Source of the DNA: Mesorhizobium caraganae
GTDB taxonomy: Bacteria; Pseudomonadota; Alphaproteobacteria; Rhizobiales; Rhizobiaceae
NCBI RefSeq assembly: GCF_016836705.1
Contig: NZ_JAFCGY010000034.1
Coordinates: 1-55,972, forward strand
DNA: 55,972 nt
Direction: 5' to 3'
Shown here in pieces: positions 26,458 through 34,813 of the stretch; position 1 is the first letter of the stretch; the number at the start of each line of letters is the position of its first letter. The position numbers were made by a program, and so were the translations under genes. The notes beneath the pieces were generated by a model that saw only the letters and a program-made list of their open reading frames with translations, was not told the origin of the DNA and did no database searches.

Positions 26458-27775
26458 AATCGACATCGACCTCGCCACGGCATTGGTCGACAAGCGGGGT
26501 GGCGGGACAATCCGTATCGACCCGGAAGGCGGCGTATGTGTTTTTCAATATCCCAGCGCGATAAGAAGCCTGCGGTTCGACACGCGATGGCGCAATGGGG
26601 TCCAAACCACGGTCGAACACGCTGAGCATGAGACGGTGGCGCCTGAGAATTTTCATGCGTCGTCGCAGGCTGGGGGCAGCCATCGTGCCACCATAAAGGT
26701 GGCTGCAAATGACAATCTCCCACTGATCAACCCAGCCGACTGGCACGGCTTGCCCGTGCCCGCTCGCGAATGGTTTCTGGACGGGCTGATACCGCGTCGC
26801 CAGGTGACTATCCTGAACGGTGATGGTGGCGTCGGAAAGTCCTTGCTAGCGTTACAGATTGCGTCAGCCAGCGCGCTAGGCTGCGAGACTTTAGGCCTGC
26901 AGCCTCTGGCTGGTCGCGTCATGTATTTGGGCGCAGAAGACGAGGCGGACGAGTTTCATCGGCGCCTAGCAGATATCACACACGGCCTGCAGCGTGGTTT
27001 CTCGGACTTGGCTGACTTCCGACTTGTGCCGATGGCTGGCCGAGACGCCTTGCTTGCCGTTCCGGATAAGGCAGGCGTGATGCAGCCAACCGACAACATG
27101 CTGAATCTGGTGGCTAGCCTAAACGAGTTCCGCCCAGGCTTTTTGGTGCTGGACACTTCTGCAGACTTGTTTGGCGGCGACGAAATTAAGCGCAATCATG
27201 TCCGCCAGTTCATCGGTCTGCTCCGCAAGCAGGCGATCGAATTGGATATGGCGGTGCTGTTGCTCTCACACCCTTCGGTCGCGGGCATGCAGACTGGCAC
27301 AGGATCCTCGGGCAGCACCGCCTGGAGTAACAGCGTTCGCTCGAGGCTATACCTAACCGCGGCGACTGGTGACGGCGTCGACCCAAACGCCCGCGTTCTC
27401 ACCACCATGAAAGCCAACTACGGCAAGAAGGGTGGAGAGATACGAGTGTGCTGGCACGAGGGCGTGTTTGTGTTGGACGACGGCAAGCCATCGATAATTG
27501 CCGGTGTGCTGAGCAAGCGGGCCGACGAGACCTTCAAGAAATTGCTGTCGACATTCAATCGAACCGGCCAGACCCTTTCCGATGTGACCGGCACAAACTA
27601 TGCGCCAGCGAAGATGGCAAAACACGCGGACGCCAATGGCGTTTCAAAGCGACAGTTCGCCGATGCGATGCAACGGCTTCTGGAGTCCGATGCAATTAGA
27701 ATCGTAAAGGACGGGCCGCCTTCACGGCAACGAAAGCGGCTCATCCTGGCCTCTGAAGATTACGGAGGGACATGA
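26441..27775 (+). CDS. RepA-like hexameric replicative helicase (RecA-fold AAA_25)
   Basis: 444 aa. Walker A GDGGVGKS near residue 130, Walker B FLVLDTSADLFGG, and a sensor stretch VLLLSHPS. This is the RSF1010 RepA / KaiC-DnaB class of single-domain helicase ATPase often found in phage satellites and integrative elements. An N-terminal extension (about 100 aa) may be a regulatory or primase-interaction region; the C-terminus is winged-helix-like. Start at 26441 is chosen because the longer frame reads through the previous gene. Together with the following repeats it suggests that the element replicates its own DNA after excision. Confidence 0.87.
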   Translation: MTAPLEIDIDLATALVDKRGGGTIRIDPEGGVCVFQYPSAIRSLRFDTRWRNGVQTTVEHAEHETVAPENFHASSQAGGSHRATIKVAANDNLPLINPADWHGLPVPAREWFLDGLIPRRQVTILNGDGGVGKSLLALQIASASALGCETLGLQPLAGRVMYLGAEDEADEFHRRLADITHGLQRGFSDLADFRLVPMAGRDALLAVPDKAGVMQPTDNMLNLVASLNEFRPGFLVLDTSADLFGGDEIKRNHVRQFIGLLRKQAIELDMAVLLLSHPSVAGMQTGTGSSGSTAWSNSVRSRLYLTAATGDGVDPNARVLTTMKANYGKKGGEIRVCWHEGVFVLDDGKPSIIAGVLSKRADETFKKLLSTFNRTGQTLSDVTGTNYAPAKMAKHADANGVSKRQFADAMQRLLESDAIRIVKDGPPSRQRKRLILASEDYGGT

Positions 27776-27777
27776 TT

Positions 27778-27880
27778 CCACCGTAGCCTTCCACCGGGCT
27801 ACCACCGCCCTACCACCAGCCTAGCCACCACCACCCCTTATACCCCGCTGGCGGTGGAAGCACCTGCCGCCGGTGGAATC
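27778..27880. repeat. CCACC/CCACCG iteron-like cluster, candidate replication origin
   Basis: CCACC occurs at 27778, 27791, 27802, 27813 and 27825, about one helical turn apart, followed by GGTGG copies in the other orientation near 27850-27876. It starts at the last bases of the helicase gene. Regularly phased repeats next to a replication helicase are typical of origins, but similar composition could arise by chance in GC-rich DNA. Confidence 0.45.
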
Positions 27881-27940
27881 CGGCGGGCACTTCAACGCAC
27901 CAGAACAAAGAAACGAGGAGAACACACATGAAAGCAACAC

Positions 27941-28150
27941 ATGACCACCAACGTAATTTCCATCACCCCTTTCGAAGCCGAGTACCCCGTTAAGCAGATG
28001 GGCGGCAAGACCAACTGGTTTCCGTGCCAGGTCGTCGGCGTAGTCCATGAAGGATCATACTCCGAAGGGCAGTTCGTCGTGATCACGGAAGGCGACGACG
28101 GCCAACTATACACCAGCTCTTTTCCGACAGTGCGGCGGGTAGACGAATGA
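27941..28150 (+). CDS. small hypothetical protein
   Basis: 69 aa, MTTNVISITPFEAEYPVKQ..., ending VRRVDE. No domain recognised. The good ribosome binding site (GAGGAG) sits instead before an ATG at 27928 in another frame that encodes only 21 codons, so this gene may be translated after a leader peptide. Confidence 0.5.
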   Translation: MTTNVISITPFEAEYPVKQMGGKTNWFPCQVVGVVHEGSYSEGQFVVITEGDDGQLYTSSFPTVRRVDE

Positions 28151-28162
28151 TGGGAGGCGCCA

Positions 28163-28366
28163 GTGGCTGCAGCAAGAACCGTAGAGACCAATGGCGAGAC
28201 GGTGCAAGTTCGCCGGATTTCGTGGGCGGCACTATGGAAGATCCGGCCTGACTTGAGGCCGGCGAATGAGAACCAGCGAGGACGATGCGGCGTAGGTAGC
28301 CAAGACTCTTCACTAGGAACAGCCCTGGCTACCAGGGCGCCCCCGCCGATTTCGTATGAATATTAG
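28163..28366 (+). CDS. small hypothetical protein
   Basis: 67 aa from a GTG at 28163 with TGGGAGGCG just upstream, a good ribosome binding site. Product MAAARTVETNGETVQVRRISWAALWKIRPDLRP... has no recognised domain. It follows the previous small gene by 12 bp. Confidence 0.42.
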   Translation: MAAARTVETNGETVQVRRISWAALWKIRPDLRPANENQRGRCGVGSQDSSLGTALATRAPPPISYEY

Positions 28367-28491
28367 AATTACTTAACGGAAGGTGCGGCGCAACAAAAAT
28401 GTTGCGTTGCACCAAGATTTTTCTACCGCCCCGCGCATTGCGTAAGCGGACTGCCCGGCCTGGCCGGTTTCTCGAATTGGGATGACCACCC

Positions 28492-29376
28492 ATGAAAACC
28501 GACAATGACAACACTCGGTACCGCGGAACTCTTCCGCTGTTGAACTGGCTTAGGAAAAACAACCCCGACTCCGTCCAGGCTGTCGCCCGTGCTCTTGTGA
28601 ACATGAAGCCTGCCGTACTCGAAAATCCCCACGAAATTGATCGCGAAATACGCCCGACTGTTGGCGAGTTGATGCGATCTGCCAGTGATGCTTTCCGCAC
28701 CTATGTGCGTGACGGCGTGCTGCATGTGGGAAAAGGCTACAGGCGAGTGGCCGGCAAGGGCTACCGTGGCGACGAGTGGCAATACCTGGGCACCCTCAGC
28801 TTCTATCGCGGCGCACTTAGAGAGTGGGGACAGACAAAGGCAGGCAAGAAGCTCAAGCCGAAGGACGACATAAGAGGCAACGGGAAGAACAAGCGAAATC
28901 CGGCAAGCTATTTGAAGCTGCGGCCCGCAATACCGCTTCCCGGTGATGCGGTTGGTCTGGAACGCGCGGCATGCTTGCCTACTGGTGCAGGCGGCAACGG
29001 TACGTTCTATGATCCGCTTCCAGGCGTCGAGGATGCTCGCGCAGAGCTAGCTCGACTGATGGACACAGCGCCACCTGTCACCAAGTATCCGACCGCTACG
29101 GCAAAGGGTGCTCACTTTTTTGGCGGTATCTCGCGTCCGAAACAGGGTGCCAACTCAGGCGCCGTTGGCGTTTGGGACGCTCCTGAGAAGCCCAAGGGCG
29201 AGGCTGGCGAGGTGCTGGACGAAGTGGCGGCCGGCGGTTCGTTAAAGTCCCTTGGCGTTCGACTGGGCCACGGCCCGCAGTATGCAGACCGCGCAGCTAA
29301 GCGTGCCTTGCTCGATACCGCCAAGATGCTGGTTGCGGTGAATGATAACAGCGGAAAGATATATATCGCCGCCTGA
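28492..29376 (+). CDS. hypothetical element protein
   Basis: 294 aa. The N-terminal half (residues 1-140) is helical and basic, with KGYRRVAGKGYRGDEWQYLGTL; the C-terminal half includes a putative helix-turn-helix (AAGGSLKSLGVRLGHGPQYADRAAKRALLDT). It may bind DNA. It lies between the replication cassette and the morphogenesis genes. I do not recognise the family. Confidence 0.7.
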   Translation: MKTDNDNTRYRGTLPLLNWLRKNNPDSVQAVARALVNMKPAVLENPHEIDREIRPTVGELMRSASDAFRTYVRDGVLHVGKGYRRVAGKGYRGDEWQYLGTLSFYRGALREWGQTKAGKKLKPKDDIRGNGKNKRNPASYLKLRPAIPLPGDAVGLERAACLPTGAGGNGTFYDPLPGVEDARAELARLMDTAPPVTKYPTATAKGAHFFGGISRPKQGANSGAVGVWDAPEKPKGEAGEVLDEVAAGGSLKSLGVRLGHGPQYADRAAKRALLDTAKMLVAVNDNSGKIYIAA

Positions 29377-29630
29377 CGTGCCATATCGTGGCGCGCTGTA
29401 GCGTATATGTATGAGAACAGTGATTTGGGGCGCTCCGGCGCCCCTTTCCATTTGCGCCCGACGCCTCGTCATCGTCGTGCGCAACCCGTCATTGCGGCAG
29501 TTCCGCAGGCGGGACCATTCAATTTCCGACAGCGCCGGAAACGCGGCCTTCGTCTTAAGCTTCGGCTTGGCGAAGGCCGTACCCCTTTTTGCGCGTGAAC
29601 TTGCCACTTTCGAAAATAGGAAAACACATC

Positions 29631-30161
29631 ATGCCTTCCACATCGGAGGCCGTGAACGTGCTCGCTGCGCGTCTTGGCTTCGACAAACCCCGAGTCCGCG
29701 CGGTCGCGCGAGCGCTCACCGATGCCGGACGTCTCCCGCCTGGCGCCCCAGCGAGATCCCCAGTGCTCGACATCGGCAACGTTGTGGATCTGCTTATCGG
29801 CAGCGCCGTCGACGTGCCGTTGCGTTCGGTCTCCGAGACTGTTGCGAACGTCCGCGATCTAACGCCAGCCGGCACGCCGATCGAGTCTCTACCAGCAAGC
29901 CTGCAGTACTCTGCCGGCAACTATCTCGATGCGCTCGCAGACTTGGCAGCGGAGGGATCGAGCGACGTGCGACGCGTTCGCATCGAAGTGGTCTCGTCTT
30001 GGCCGGAGATCGACGTACATCAGCCTGACGGCGCGATCAGCCGTTTCGTTGAGCCTGGCGCACTGGCTTCAAATTGGCAGAGTACCGGCCACCGTCGATC
30101 GACCGTAATTAATGGTGCGGCCTTTGCCGATGCCGTCCGTGACCTTTTCGCAGGAGCATGA
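29631..30161 (+). CDS. hypothetical element protein
   Basis: 176 aa. The N-terminus (SEAVNVLAARLGFDKPRVRAVARALTDAGRLPPG) looks like a small winged helix, the rest is mixed. Start at 29631; an upstream in-frame start at 29589 lacks a ribosome binding site. First gene of a tightly packed run (29631-31436) ending in the prohead protease, so probably linked to morphogenesis or its control. Confidence 0.65.
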   Translation: MPSTSEAVNVLAARLGFDKPRVRAVARALTDAGRLPPGAPARSPVLDIGNVVDLLIGSAVDVPLRSVSETVANVRDLTPAGTPIESLPASLQYSAGNYLDALADLAAEGSSDVRRVRIEVVSSWPEIDVHQPDGAISRFVEPGALASNWQSTGHRRSTVINGAAFADAVRDLFAGA

Positions 30162-30162
30162 C

Positions 30163-30765
30163 ATGGGCCTTTTGAAGAAATCAGAACCTACCAAGCCGGA
30201 CGCCCCGCTGGAATCTCCAGCTCCTTTCGTCATGCCTTCGCTCGAGGATTCGTCTCCGGCCTACGCAGCGCTAATCGCAAAGCGGCTGGCACTCAACGTC
30301 GCCCGGGACAAACTTCAAGCAGAGCGACGTAAGTTGGAGAAAGAGATTGCCCTCGACACCTCCACCGCGCTGCGGCCCGCTATCGCGAACCTGCTAGGCG
30401 ACGACGAAGATTCGAAGTCGCACAACTTCAAGCGTGTCGCGGAAATTCATCGCGAAGTGGCCAACATCGACAGTGCACTAGAGGTGCTTCGCGAGCGAAT
30501 CCTAACCGAGCGCGGGAAAGCCAGCAGGATCGTCTATGATGCCGTTCGCCCAGAGTACGGCAGACGCGTTTCTGCGGTAGCCAAGGCACTAGAAGCCGTT
30601 CAGGCCGCGCGGCGTGACTATGACGATCTGCGCAACATGTTCGAGGCAGAAGATATCGCCTGGTCCGCTCTCGGCCCTCTAACGTTGGGCTGGCTCGGCG
30701 ATCCTCGCGACGGCCATATTCCGCGCTTCCTGAACGACGTGCGGGAGGCCGGTTACTATGCTTGA
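30163..30765 (+). CDS. coiled-coil hypothetical protein
   Basis: 200 aa, start 2 bp after the previous stop. A long charged helical region (VARDKLQAERRKLEKEIALD and EIHREVANIDSALEVLRERILTERGK) predicts a coiled coil. Similar proteins often precede HK97 proteases in phage-like islands of Rhizobiales; a scaffold or head-assembly role is possible but not shown. Confidence 0.65.
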   Translation: MGLLKKSEPTKPDAPLESPAPFVMPSLEDSSPAYAALIAKRLALNVARDKLQAERRKLEKEIALDTSTALRPAIANLLGDDEDSKSHNFKRVAEIHREVANIDSALEVLRERILTERGKASRIVYDAVRPEYGRRVSAVAKALEAVQAARRDYDDLRNMFEAEDIAWSALGPLTLGWLGDPRDGHIPRFLNDVREAGYYA

Positions 30766-30943
30766 ACGTGCAGACACGTCACGCGCCAGGCCCGTCCGGT
30801 CGCGAAAAATCACAATGCCAGACGGTAGACTCCGCTATGACTCCACCGACCCTAAGGACATAGCTGCGGAGCTTCGTGCGAAGTCTACTCTCGGCAAGCG
30901 TGAGGCGAAACTGAAGGCAGCGGAGGCGAAGGTTGGCCGATAA
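30758..30943 (+). CDS. small basic hypothetical protein
   Basis: 61 aa, overlaps the upstream gene by 8 bp and the protease gene by 11 bp, so it is part of the same translational unit. Lys/Arg-rich (SRARPVRSRKITMPDGRL, KAAEAKVGR). No domain recognised. Confidence 0.55.
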   Translation: MLERADTSRARPVRSRKITMPDGRLRYDSTDPKDIAAELRAKSTLGKREAKLKAAEAKVGR

Positions 30944-31436
30944 TGTCATCAGCGGTTATGCCGTGCGCTTTGGGGATATTACGACAATCGGCCAATCCTT
31001 CCGGGAGCGGATATCGCCTGGAGCGTTCACGGAATCGCTCAAGCGCAACGACATTGTTGCGCTTATCGGGCACGACACCGGCCGCGTCTTGGGTCGAACA
31101 AGTTCTGGGACGCTGACGCTCCGAGAGGATCGCATAGGTCTATGGTTCAGCCTGGACGTCGACACCTCAACGCCCTCCGGGCAGGAGGCGCTTGGTACAG
31201 TTAGTCGGCAGGACGTGAAAGGCTGCTCTTTCGCTGGGCTGTTCTTGGCGGAGGAATGGCAAGACGGTGGAGATCGACTGCCTCTTCGTACCGTCACAGA
31301 GATTGATCTCTACGAGATCACACTCACGGCGTTCCCGGCATATGAAACAACGGATGCGAGCGTCCGTAAGGCACACAACGCGTCAAGCGCCCTGCGTCGC
31401 AAGGTCGAGACGATGCATCGCCTGCGCGGGATCTGA
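30933..31436 (+). CDS. HK97-family prohead protease
   Basis: 167 aa, TTG start at 30933 (GGAGGCGAAGG upstream). Typical opening VISGYAVRFGDITTIGQSFRERISPGAF, the catalytic His in ALIGHDTGRVLGRT and Ser in VKGCSFAGLFL match the HK97 gp4 herpesvirus-type serine protease, which matures capsids by cutting the major capsid protein or scaffold. No major capsid gene is present next to it, which is odd for this gene and is the main hint that the element uses a helper's capsid. Confidence 0.9.
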   Translation: MADNVISGYAVRFGDITTIGQSFRERISPGAFTESLKRNDIVALIGHDTGRVLGRTSSGTLTLREDRIGLWFSLDVDTSTPSGQEALGTVSRQDVKGCSFAGLFLAEEWQDGGDRLPLRTVTEIDLYEITLTAFPAYETTDASVRKAHNASSALRRKVETMHRLRGI

Positions 31437-31446
31437 TAGCGCGCAG

Positions 31447-31638
31447 CTATTCGGTCTTTGGCGGAACTTCCTTCTTGATCTCTGCCGATGTGGACATATC
31501 GGTCTTGTCGACGCTCGCGGTCTTTGTCTGCGTGTCGACAGGCGCCGACGCCTGTACCTTCGAATGCGCGGGGCAATCCGCGGAGGCGGCGGATACTGAC
31601 AGGCCAAGTGCGGCGGCTATTGCGAGGAGAGTTTTCAT
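31447..31638 (-). CDS. small exported hypothetical protein
   Basis: 63 aa with a clear signal peptide (MKTLLAIAAALGLSVSAASA) and a polar Thr/Lys/Val-rich mature part (CPAHSKVQASAPVD). Opposite strand to the phage-like genes and divergent from the terminase gene, hence likely its own promoter and cargo status. Function unknown. Confidence 0.6.
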   Translation of the reverse strand: MKTLLAIAAALGLSVSAASADCPAHSKVQASAPVDTQTKTASVDKTDMSTSAEIKKEVPPKTE

Positions 31639-31814
31639 CGTCTTCCATCCTCTTCGTTAATGACGCAGCGTAACCCGCCTGGCACTGATCGCAAAATCAC
31701 ATTTGCCACCGGGGGGTATCTCGATCTCTGAGGTCGACTCGCCACTGACCGCTCCGGGCCAATTACACGCGCAAGCGACTCCCCGGTTCATTTCATATTT
31801 CAATAGGTGAAACG

Positions 31815-32156
31815 ATGGCCGAAAAGGCAAAAAAGCCGCCTGCGCATTTGTCCGCAGCGGCACGCAAGTGGTTCCGATCTGTAGTCGAGGACTTCGATCT
31901 AGAAGACCACGACATGAACTTACTTGTGTTGGCATGCGAGGCGTTGGACCGCGGAGAGCAAGCGCGGCTACGGCTTGCCGTAGAGGGCGTCGTATTTATT
32001 GACCGGTTCGGATGCCCGCGCGCCCATCCCTGCGTTGCGATCGAGAGGGATTCAAGGCTGGCCTACGCACGGTTGCTACGAGAGCTTTGCTTGGGCGACG
32101 TCGACGGCAAAGAAGCGCCAAGACCGCCCGCTTTGGCCGACAATAGGGGCTATTAA
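31815..32156 (+). CDS. P27-family phage terminase small subunit
   Basis: 113 aa. Begins with the typical LSAAARKWFRSVVEDFDLEDHDMNLLVLACEALDRGEQA and HPCVAIERDSRLAYARLLRELCL of P27 small terminases. This subunit recognises pac or cos DNA for packaging. No large terminase (ATPase/nuclease) is encoded in the element, so packaging would need a helper phage. Stop and next start overlap (TAATG). Confidence 0.87.
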   Translation: MAEKAKKPPAHLSAAARKWFRSVVEDFDLEDHDMNLLVLACEALDRGEQARLRLAVEGVVFIDRFGCPRAHPCVAIERDSRLAYARLLRELCLGDVDGKEAPRPPALADNRGY

Positions 32157-32533
32157 TGCCAAGAAAATTCCGCAAATCGAAGCGAAAGCAGACCGTTTCC
32201 GATGCTTGGATTATTTGGGCCTGCGACGGGGATCTCCCTCCCGAGCCAGACCCAAGCCACGATGATTGGCTGGGCTTTCAATACTTCGCCACAGAGAAAG
32301 AGCTGGAGGATTGCTGGCGCCAGGATGGCGAGCGCGCCATAGCGGCGTGGCTTAAGTCAAATCCTGCCGGCACACGCCCTTCCAATTGGTGGCGGTATGC
32401 ACTGCCCTATGCTGGTGAGCGTCGGTTCGGCGCTGAGCTAGCGTCACCGTTCTTGGACGATGAGACAGAGGCCGAATACCTCAAGCGGCATGGGCTGCTG
32501 TTGAAGGGCGAGCAGCCGGAATATTGCGGCTAG
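32156..32533 (+). CDS. hypothetical phage-like protein
   Basis: 125 aa, starting in the stop codon of the terminase gene. Very basic N-terminus (MPRKFRKSKRKQTV), Trp-rich body. Its overlap suggests a partner of the terminase or of DNA packaging, for instance an HNH-less adaptor, but no motif confirms this. Confidence 0.6.
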   Translation: MPRKFRKSKRKQTVSDAWIIWACDGDLPPEPDPSHDDWLGFQYFATEKELEDCWRQDGERAIAAWLKSNPAGTRPSNWWRYALPYAGERRFGAELASPFLDDETEAEYLKRHGLLLKGEQPEYCG

Positions 32534-32621
32534 GCCGATTTACTACTGTCGGGGATGGCTAGCCAGTTAATTGCTCGTATGTTACGTGCGGTGGGGACTT
32601 TAAGCGGGCGCAAAATTCTTA

Positions 32622-33131
32622 ATGACTGGACCGGTATTATATTCAGCGAACCCTTGGTTCGCGGCGGAAGTCGCTGAAAAGTATCGGAGCGGAAACTATT
32701 TCGCGTGGGTGTCAGAATTTTTTGATAGCGAGAGAGACGCGCCCGCTGGGTCATCTGGCGCTCTGATCGCACCTAGTTCCAATCCTCGCAAGATTTACGA
32801 AGACCTACTGCATGAATCAAAAGCCCAAGAAGAGCACAGCCGCATCATCCGGGATCACAGGAAGACATTTTGCCGCCTTGCCAAGGGGTGGCTCGCCGAC
32901 GGTGATCTAACACGAGACCAGCACGACGAAATTGTGGCTAGCGTGAGGGCGCGTTCGTGGAGAATATGGAAGCCTGTTCTTTACATAATCCCAAAGGCAG
33001 GAATAGCGGCTAGTCGTATCGAAGAGGTTAGTCGCCGGGAACGTGCCGGCTACGGACCTGAGTACCGCATCGTTGACTTGAAGCGGCATGAGTTCGACAT
33101 AATTGATCTATCCGGATTGGTGCGACCATGA
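32622..33131 (+). CDS. unknown protein A of an overlapping two-gene cargo module
   Basis: 169 aa. No recognised domain: charged helices in the middle (LLHESKAQEEHSRIIRDHRKTF) and a small hydrophobic patch IWKPVLYIIPKAGIA. Base composition is more AT-rich than the neighbouring phage-like genes. Its TGA overlaps the next ATG, and a strong terminator follows the pair, so the two form a closed transcription unit. A defence or toxin-antitoxin type role is conceivable from the position only. Confidence 0.6.
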   Translation: MTGPVLYSANPWFAAEVAEKYRSGNYFAWVSEFFDSERDAPAGSSGALIAPSSNPRKIYEDLLHESKAQEEHSRIIRDHRKTFCRLAKGWLADGDLTRDQHDEIVASVRARSWRIWKPVLYIIPKAGIAASRIEEVSRRERAGYGPEYRIVDLKRHEFDIIDLSGLVRP

Positions 33132-34036
33132 TTGAAGCCTTAAAGCATTATGACGCGAAACAGGCGGCCGGACTTTTGGCGCGTGCTGCGCTTTCGATGG
33201 ACTACGCTGATGCTCCATCCCCCAGCCCAGAGGGTGAGAAGGACGTAATGGCTCGCGTATTTCAAGAAGTGCGCGCCCATCTTGGGCTCGCGAGTGAGGA
33301 CGATAGTCCCGAGGCATTGGAAAAAATAACAGCCTTTTTGGACGACGAATCTGATCGGCTACTCCCGCCGGTCGACACTCAGGCTGCCCTACATCGGTTG
33401 GCTCTTAGGGGTGATTTGCCGTCAGATCTCTATGAAGTTAAAACTATCAACAACATTGCCGAGATATACGGAAAACATTTCCCCCTTGAGAGAGACGTAA
33501 TCGAAACAACTATTAAAAGACCGGATGTCGAACAGCATTTCGGACCAAGCCGAAAGCCTGGCGAGCCCGCAATGATTTCTGTTTTTCAAAGACTATTCCG
33601 GACTAAGTGGCCACTTAGGGATTTTATTTGTGTGGTTGCTGGTCAACGAGACGGCTTCATAATGAACGTCCATCAGTCATGGCGTATATACCCAGCAAGA
33701 GTTGATATAGCCGGAGCAAAAACTCCCATCGACCTGCTGCAACGCTTTGCGGCCCAATATGGTGTTGATTTGGATGTTGATGGCAAGAAGGGTCACTTTA
33801 TTGTATCAACGACGACTAGGCGTGAATCGAAAGTCCAAATTATTAGCTCATTGCCAAATCAAAGATTCACAGTCAGCCATTTTTCCCAATTGGACAAAGA
33901 AACGGGAGCCACTACATCGTCTCTTGTAATTGGGGTGAATAACACAAAATACTTGGCAGCCCTGAAGGAGTTGCGCGTGAAACGAGAGGATATGTTAGAC
34001 GACTTGGTGAATGAGCCGGTTAAAGCCATGGCATAG
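33128..34036 (+). CDS. unknown protein B of an overlapping two-gene cargo module
   Basis: 302 aa, 4-bp overlap with the upstream gene. No recognised domain or catalytic motif; a mixed alpha/beta C-terminal half (GHFIVSTTTRRESKVQIISS) could be a substrate-binding domain. The lower GC and codon use differ from neighbours, fitting recent acquisition. Followed by a perfect terminator (34081-34106). Together with the upstream gene it sits where satellites and prophages usually keep cargo. Confidence 0.6.
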   Translation: MIEALKHYDAKQAAGLLARAALSMDYADAPSPSPEGEKDVMARVFQEVRAHLGLASEDDSPEALEKITAFLDDESDRLLPPVDTQAALHRLALRGDLPSDLYEVKTINNIAEIYGKHFPLERDVIETTIKRPDVEQHFGPSRKPGEPAMISVFQRLFRTKWPLRDFICVVAGQRDGFIMNVHQSWRIYPARVDIAGAKTPIDLLQRFAAQYGVDLDVDGKKGHFIVSTTTRRESKVQIISSLPNQRFTVSHFSQLDKETGATTSSLVIGVNNTKYLAALKELRVKREDMLDDLVNEPVKAMA

Positions 34037-34080
34037 GGCTGCCGAAGTGCCAACAAAGGCCCACCTCAACTGCACAACCC

Positions 34081-34106
34081 GGCCGCCCATGGCGGCCTTT
34101 TCTTTT
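34081..34106 (+). terminator. strong Rho-independent terminator
   Basis: GGCCGCC-CAT-GGCGGCC stem-loop followed by TTTTCTTTT. It closes the two-gene unit 32622-34036. Confidence 0.9.
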
Positions 34107-34126
34107 AAGGGATACCACCAAGTCGG

Positions 34127-34531
34127 CTAGAAACGGGCGAAGTGCCCCGAGCTACGAAGCTTCGCGAGCAAGGTTATGGCTGTGCTGTGATAGTCAACGT
34201 GGGCTTGCTCGCTAAGCGGTGACCCGTACCACCCGGCAAGCTCTTCCACCAAAGCGGACGTGTCGCTATCTACTGACGCACACCTAAGCTGCCCGTTTTT
34301 GTCCATCACGACTATGGCAGTGCCGGTCGTGCCGTACCCGATCGCCGCCATCCTCTGAACGTCTACGTCACCGTCAACGCGAACGTCGAATAGAACCGAT
34401 CCGTCGGTTTTTTCCGCGGCGTCAGCCACCCGATCACGAAACGGCTGATTCATACCGTCTGGATTGGCGAGCGTCTGCTCAAACAACGCCAATTCGACAT
34501 GCCCCGCGACCATAACGGCGACTATGGGCAC
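34127..34531 (-). CDS. hypothetical protein
   Basis: 134 aa on the opposite strand. The N-terminus (MPIVAVMVAGHVELALFEQTL) is mildly hydrophobic; the rest contains FDVRVDGDVDVQRMAAIGYGTTGTAIVVMDKNGQL, a beta-rich pattern with a Gly turn. No family recognised. Divergent from the small gene at 34583. Confidence 0.5.
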   Translation of the reverse strand: MPIVAVMVAGHVELALFEQTLANPDGMNQPFRDRVADAAEKTDGSVLFDVRVDGDVDVQRMAAIGYGTTGTAIVVMDKNGQLRCASVDSDTSALVEELAGWYGSPLSEQAHVDYHSTAITLLAKLRSSGHFARF

Positions 34532-34582
34532 GCCGGCCCAATCAGCAATCCTACCCGGACCTTTTCACACAGGAATCCCACG

Positions 34583-34813
34583 ATGAACCACCACCAACCC
34601 GCCGCGGCGCGAACGATAAGCCGCGCCCATCCGATGATCGCAAGCGATCACGACGAGGGCGGCAAAAGGCCAAGCCCGTTCTTTTCAATTACTCTCGAAT
34701 TTATGATGTTTCAGTCGCGCTGCCGGGCAATGGGCTTTGACCAAAGGGACATTCTGAATCTCGCCAAAGTGCTAGCTGATCTTTATTTGGAGGCCGCCGA
34801 CCATGGCAAATGA
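34583..34813 (+). CDS. hypothetical small phage protein
   Basis: 76 aa, start at 34583 after CAGGAATCC. Ends with a helical stretch DQRDILNLAKVLADLYLEAADHG. Overlaps the next gene by 11 bp, so it belongs to the structural gene run. Function unknown. Confidence 0.55.
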   Translation: MNHHQPAAARTISRAHPMIASDHDEGGKRPSPFFSITLEFMMFQSRCRAMGFDQRDILNLAKVLADLYLEAADHGK

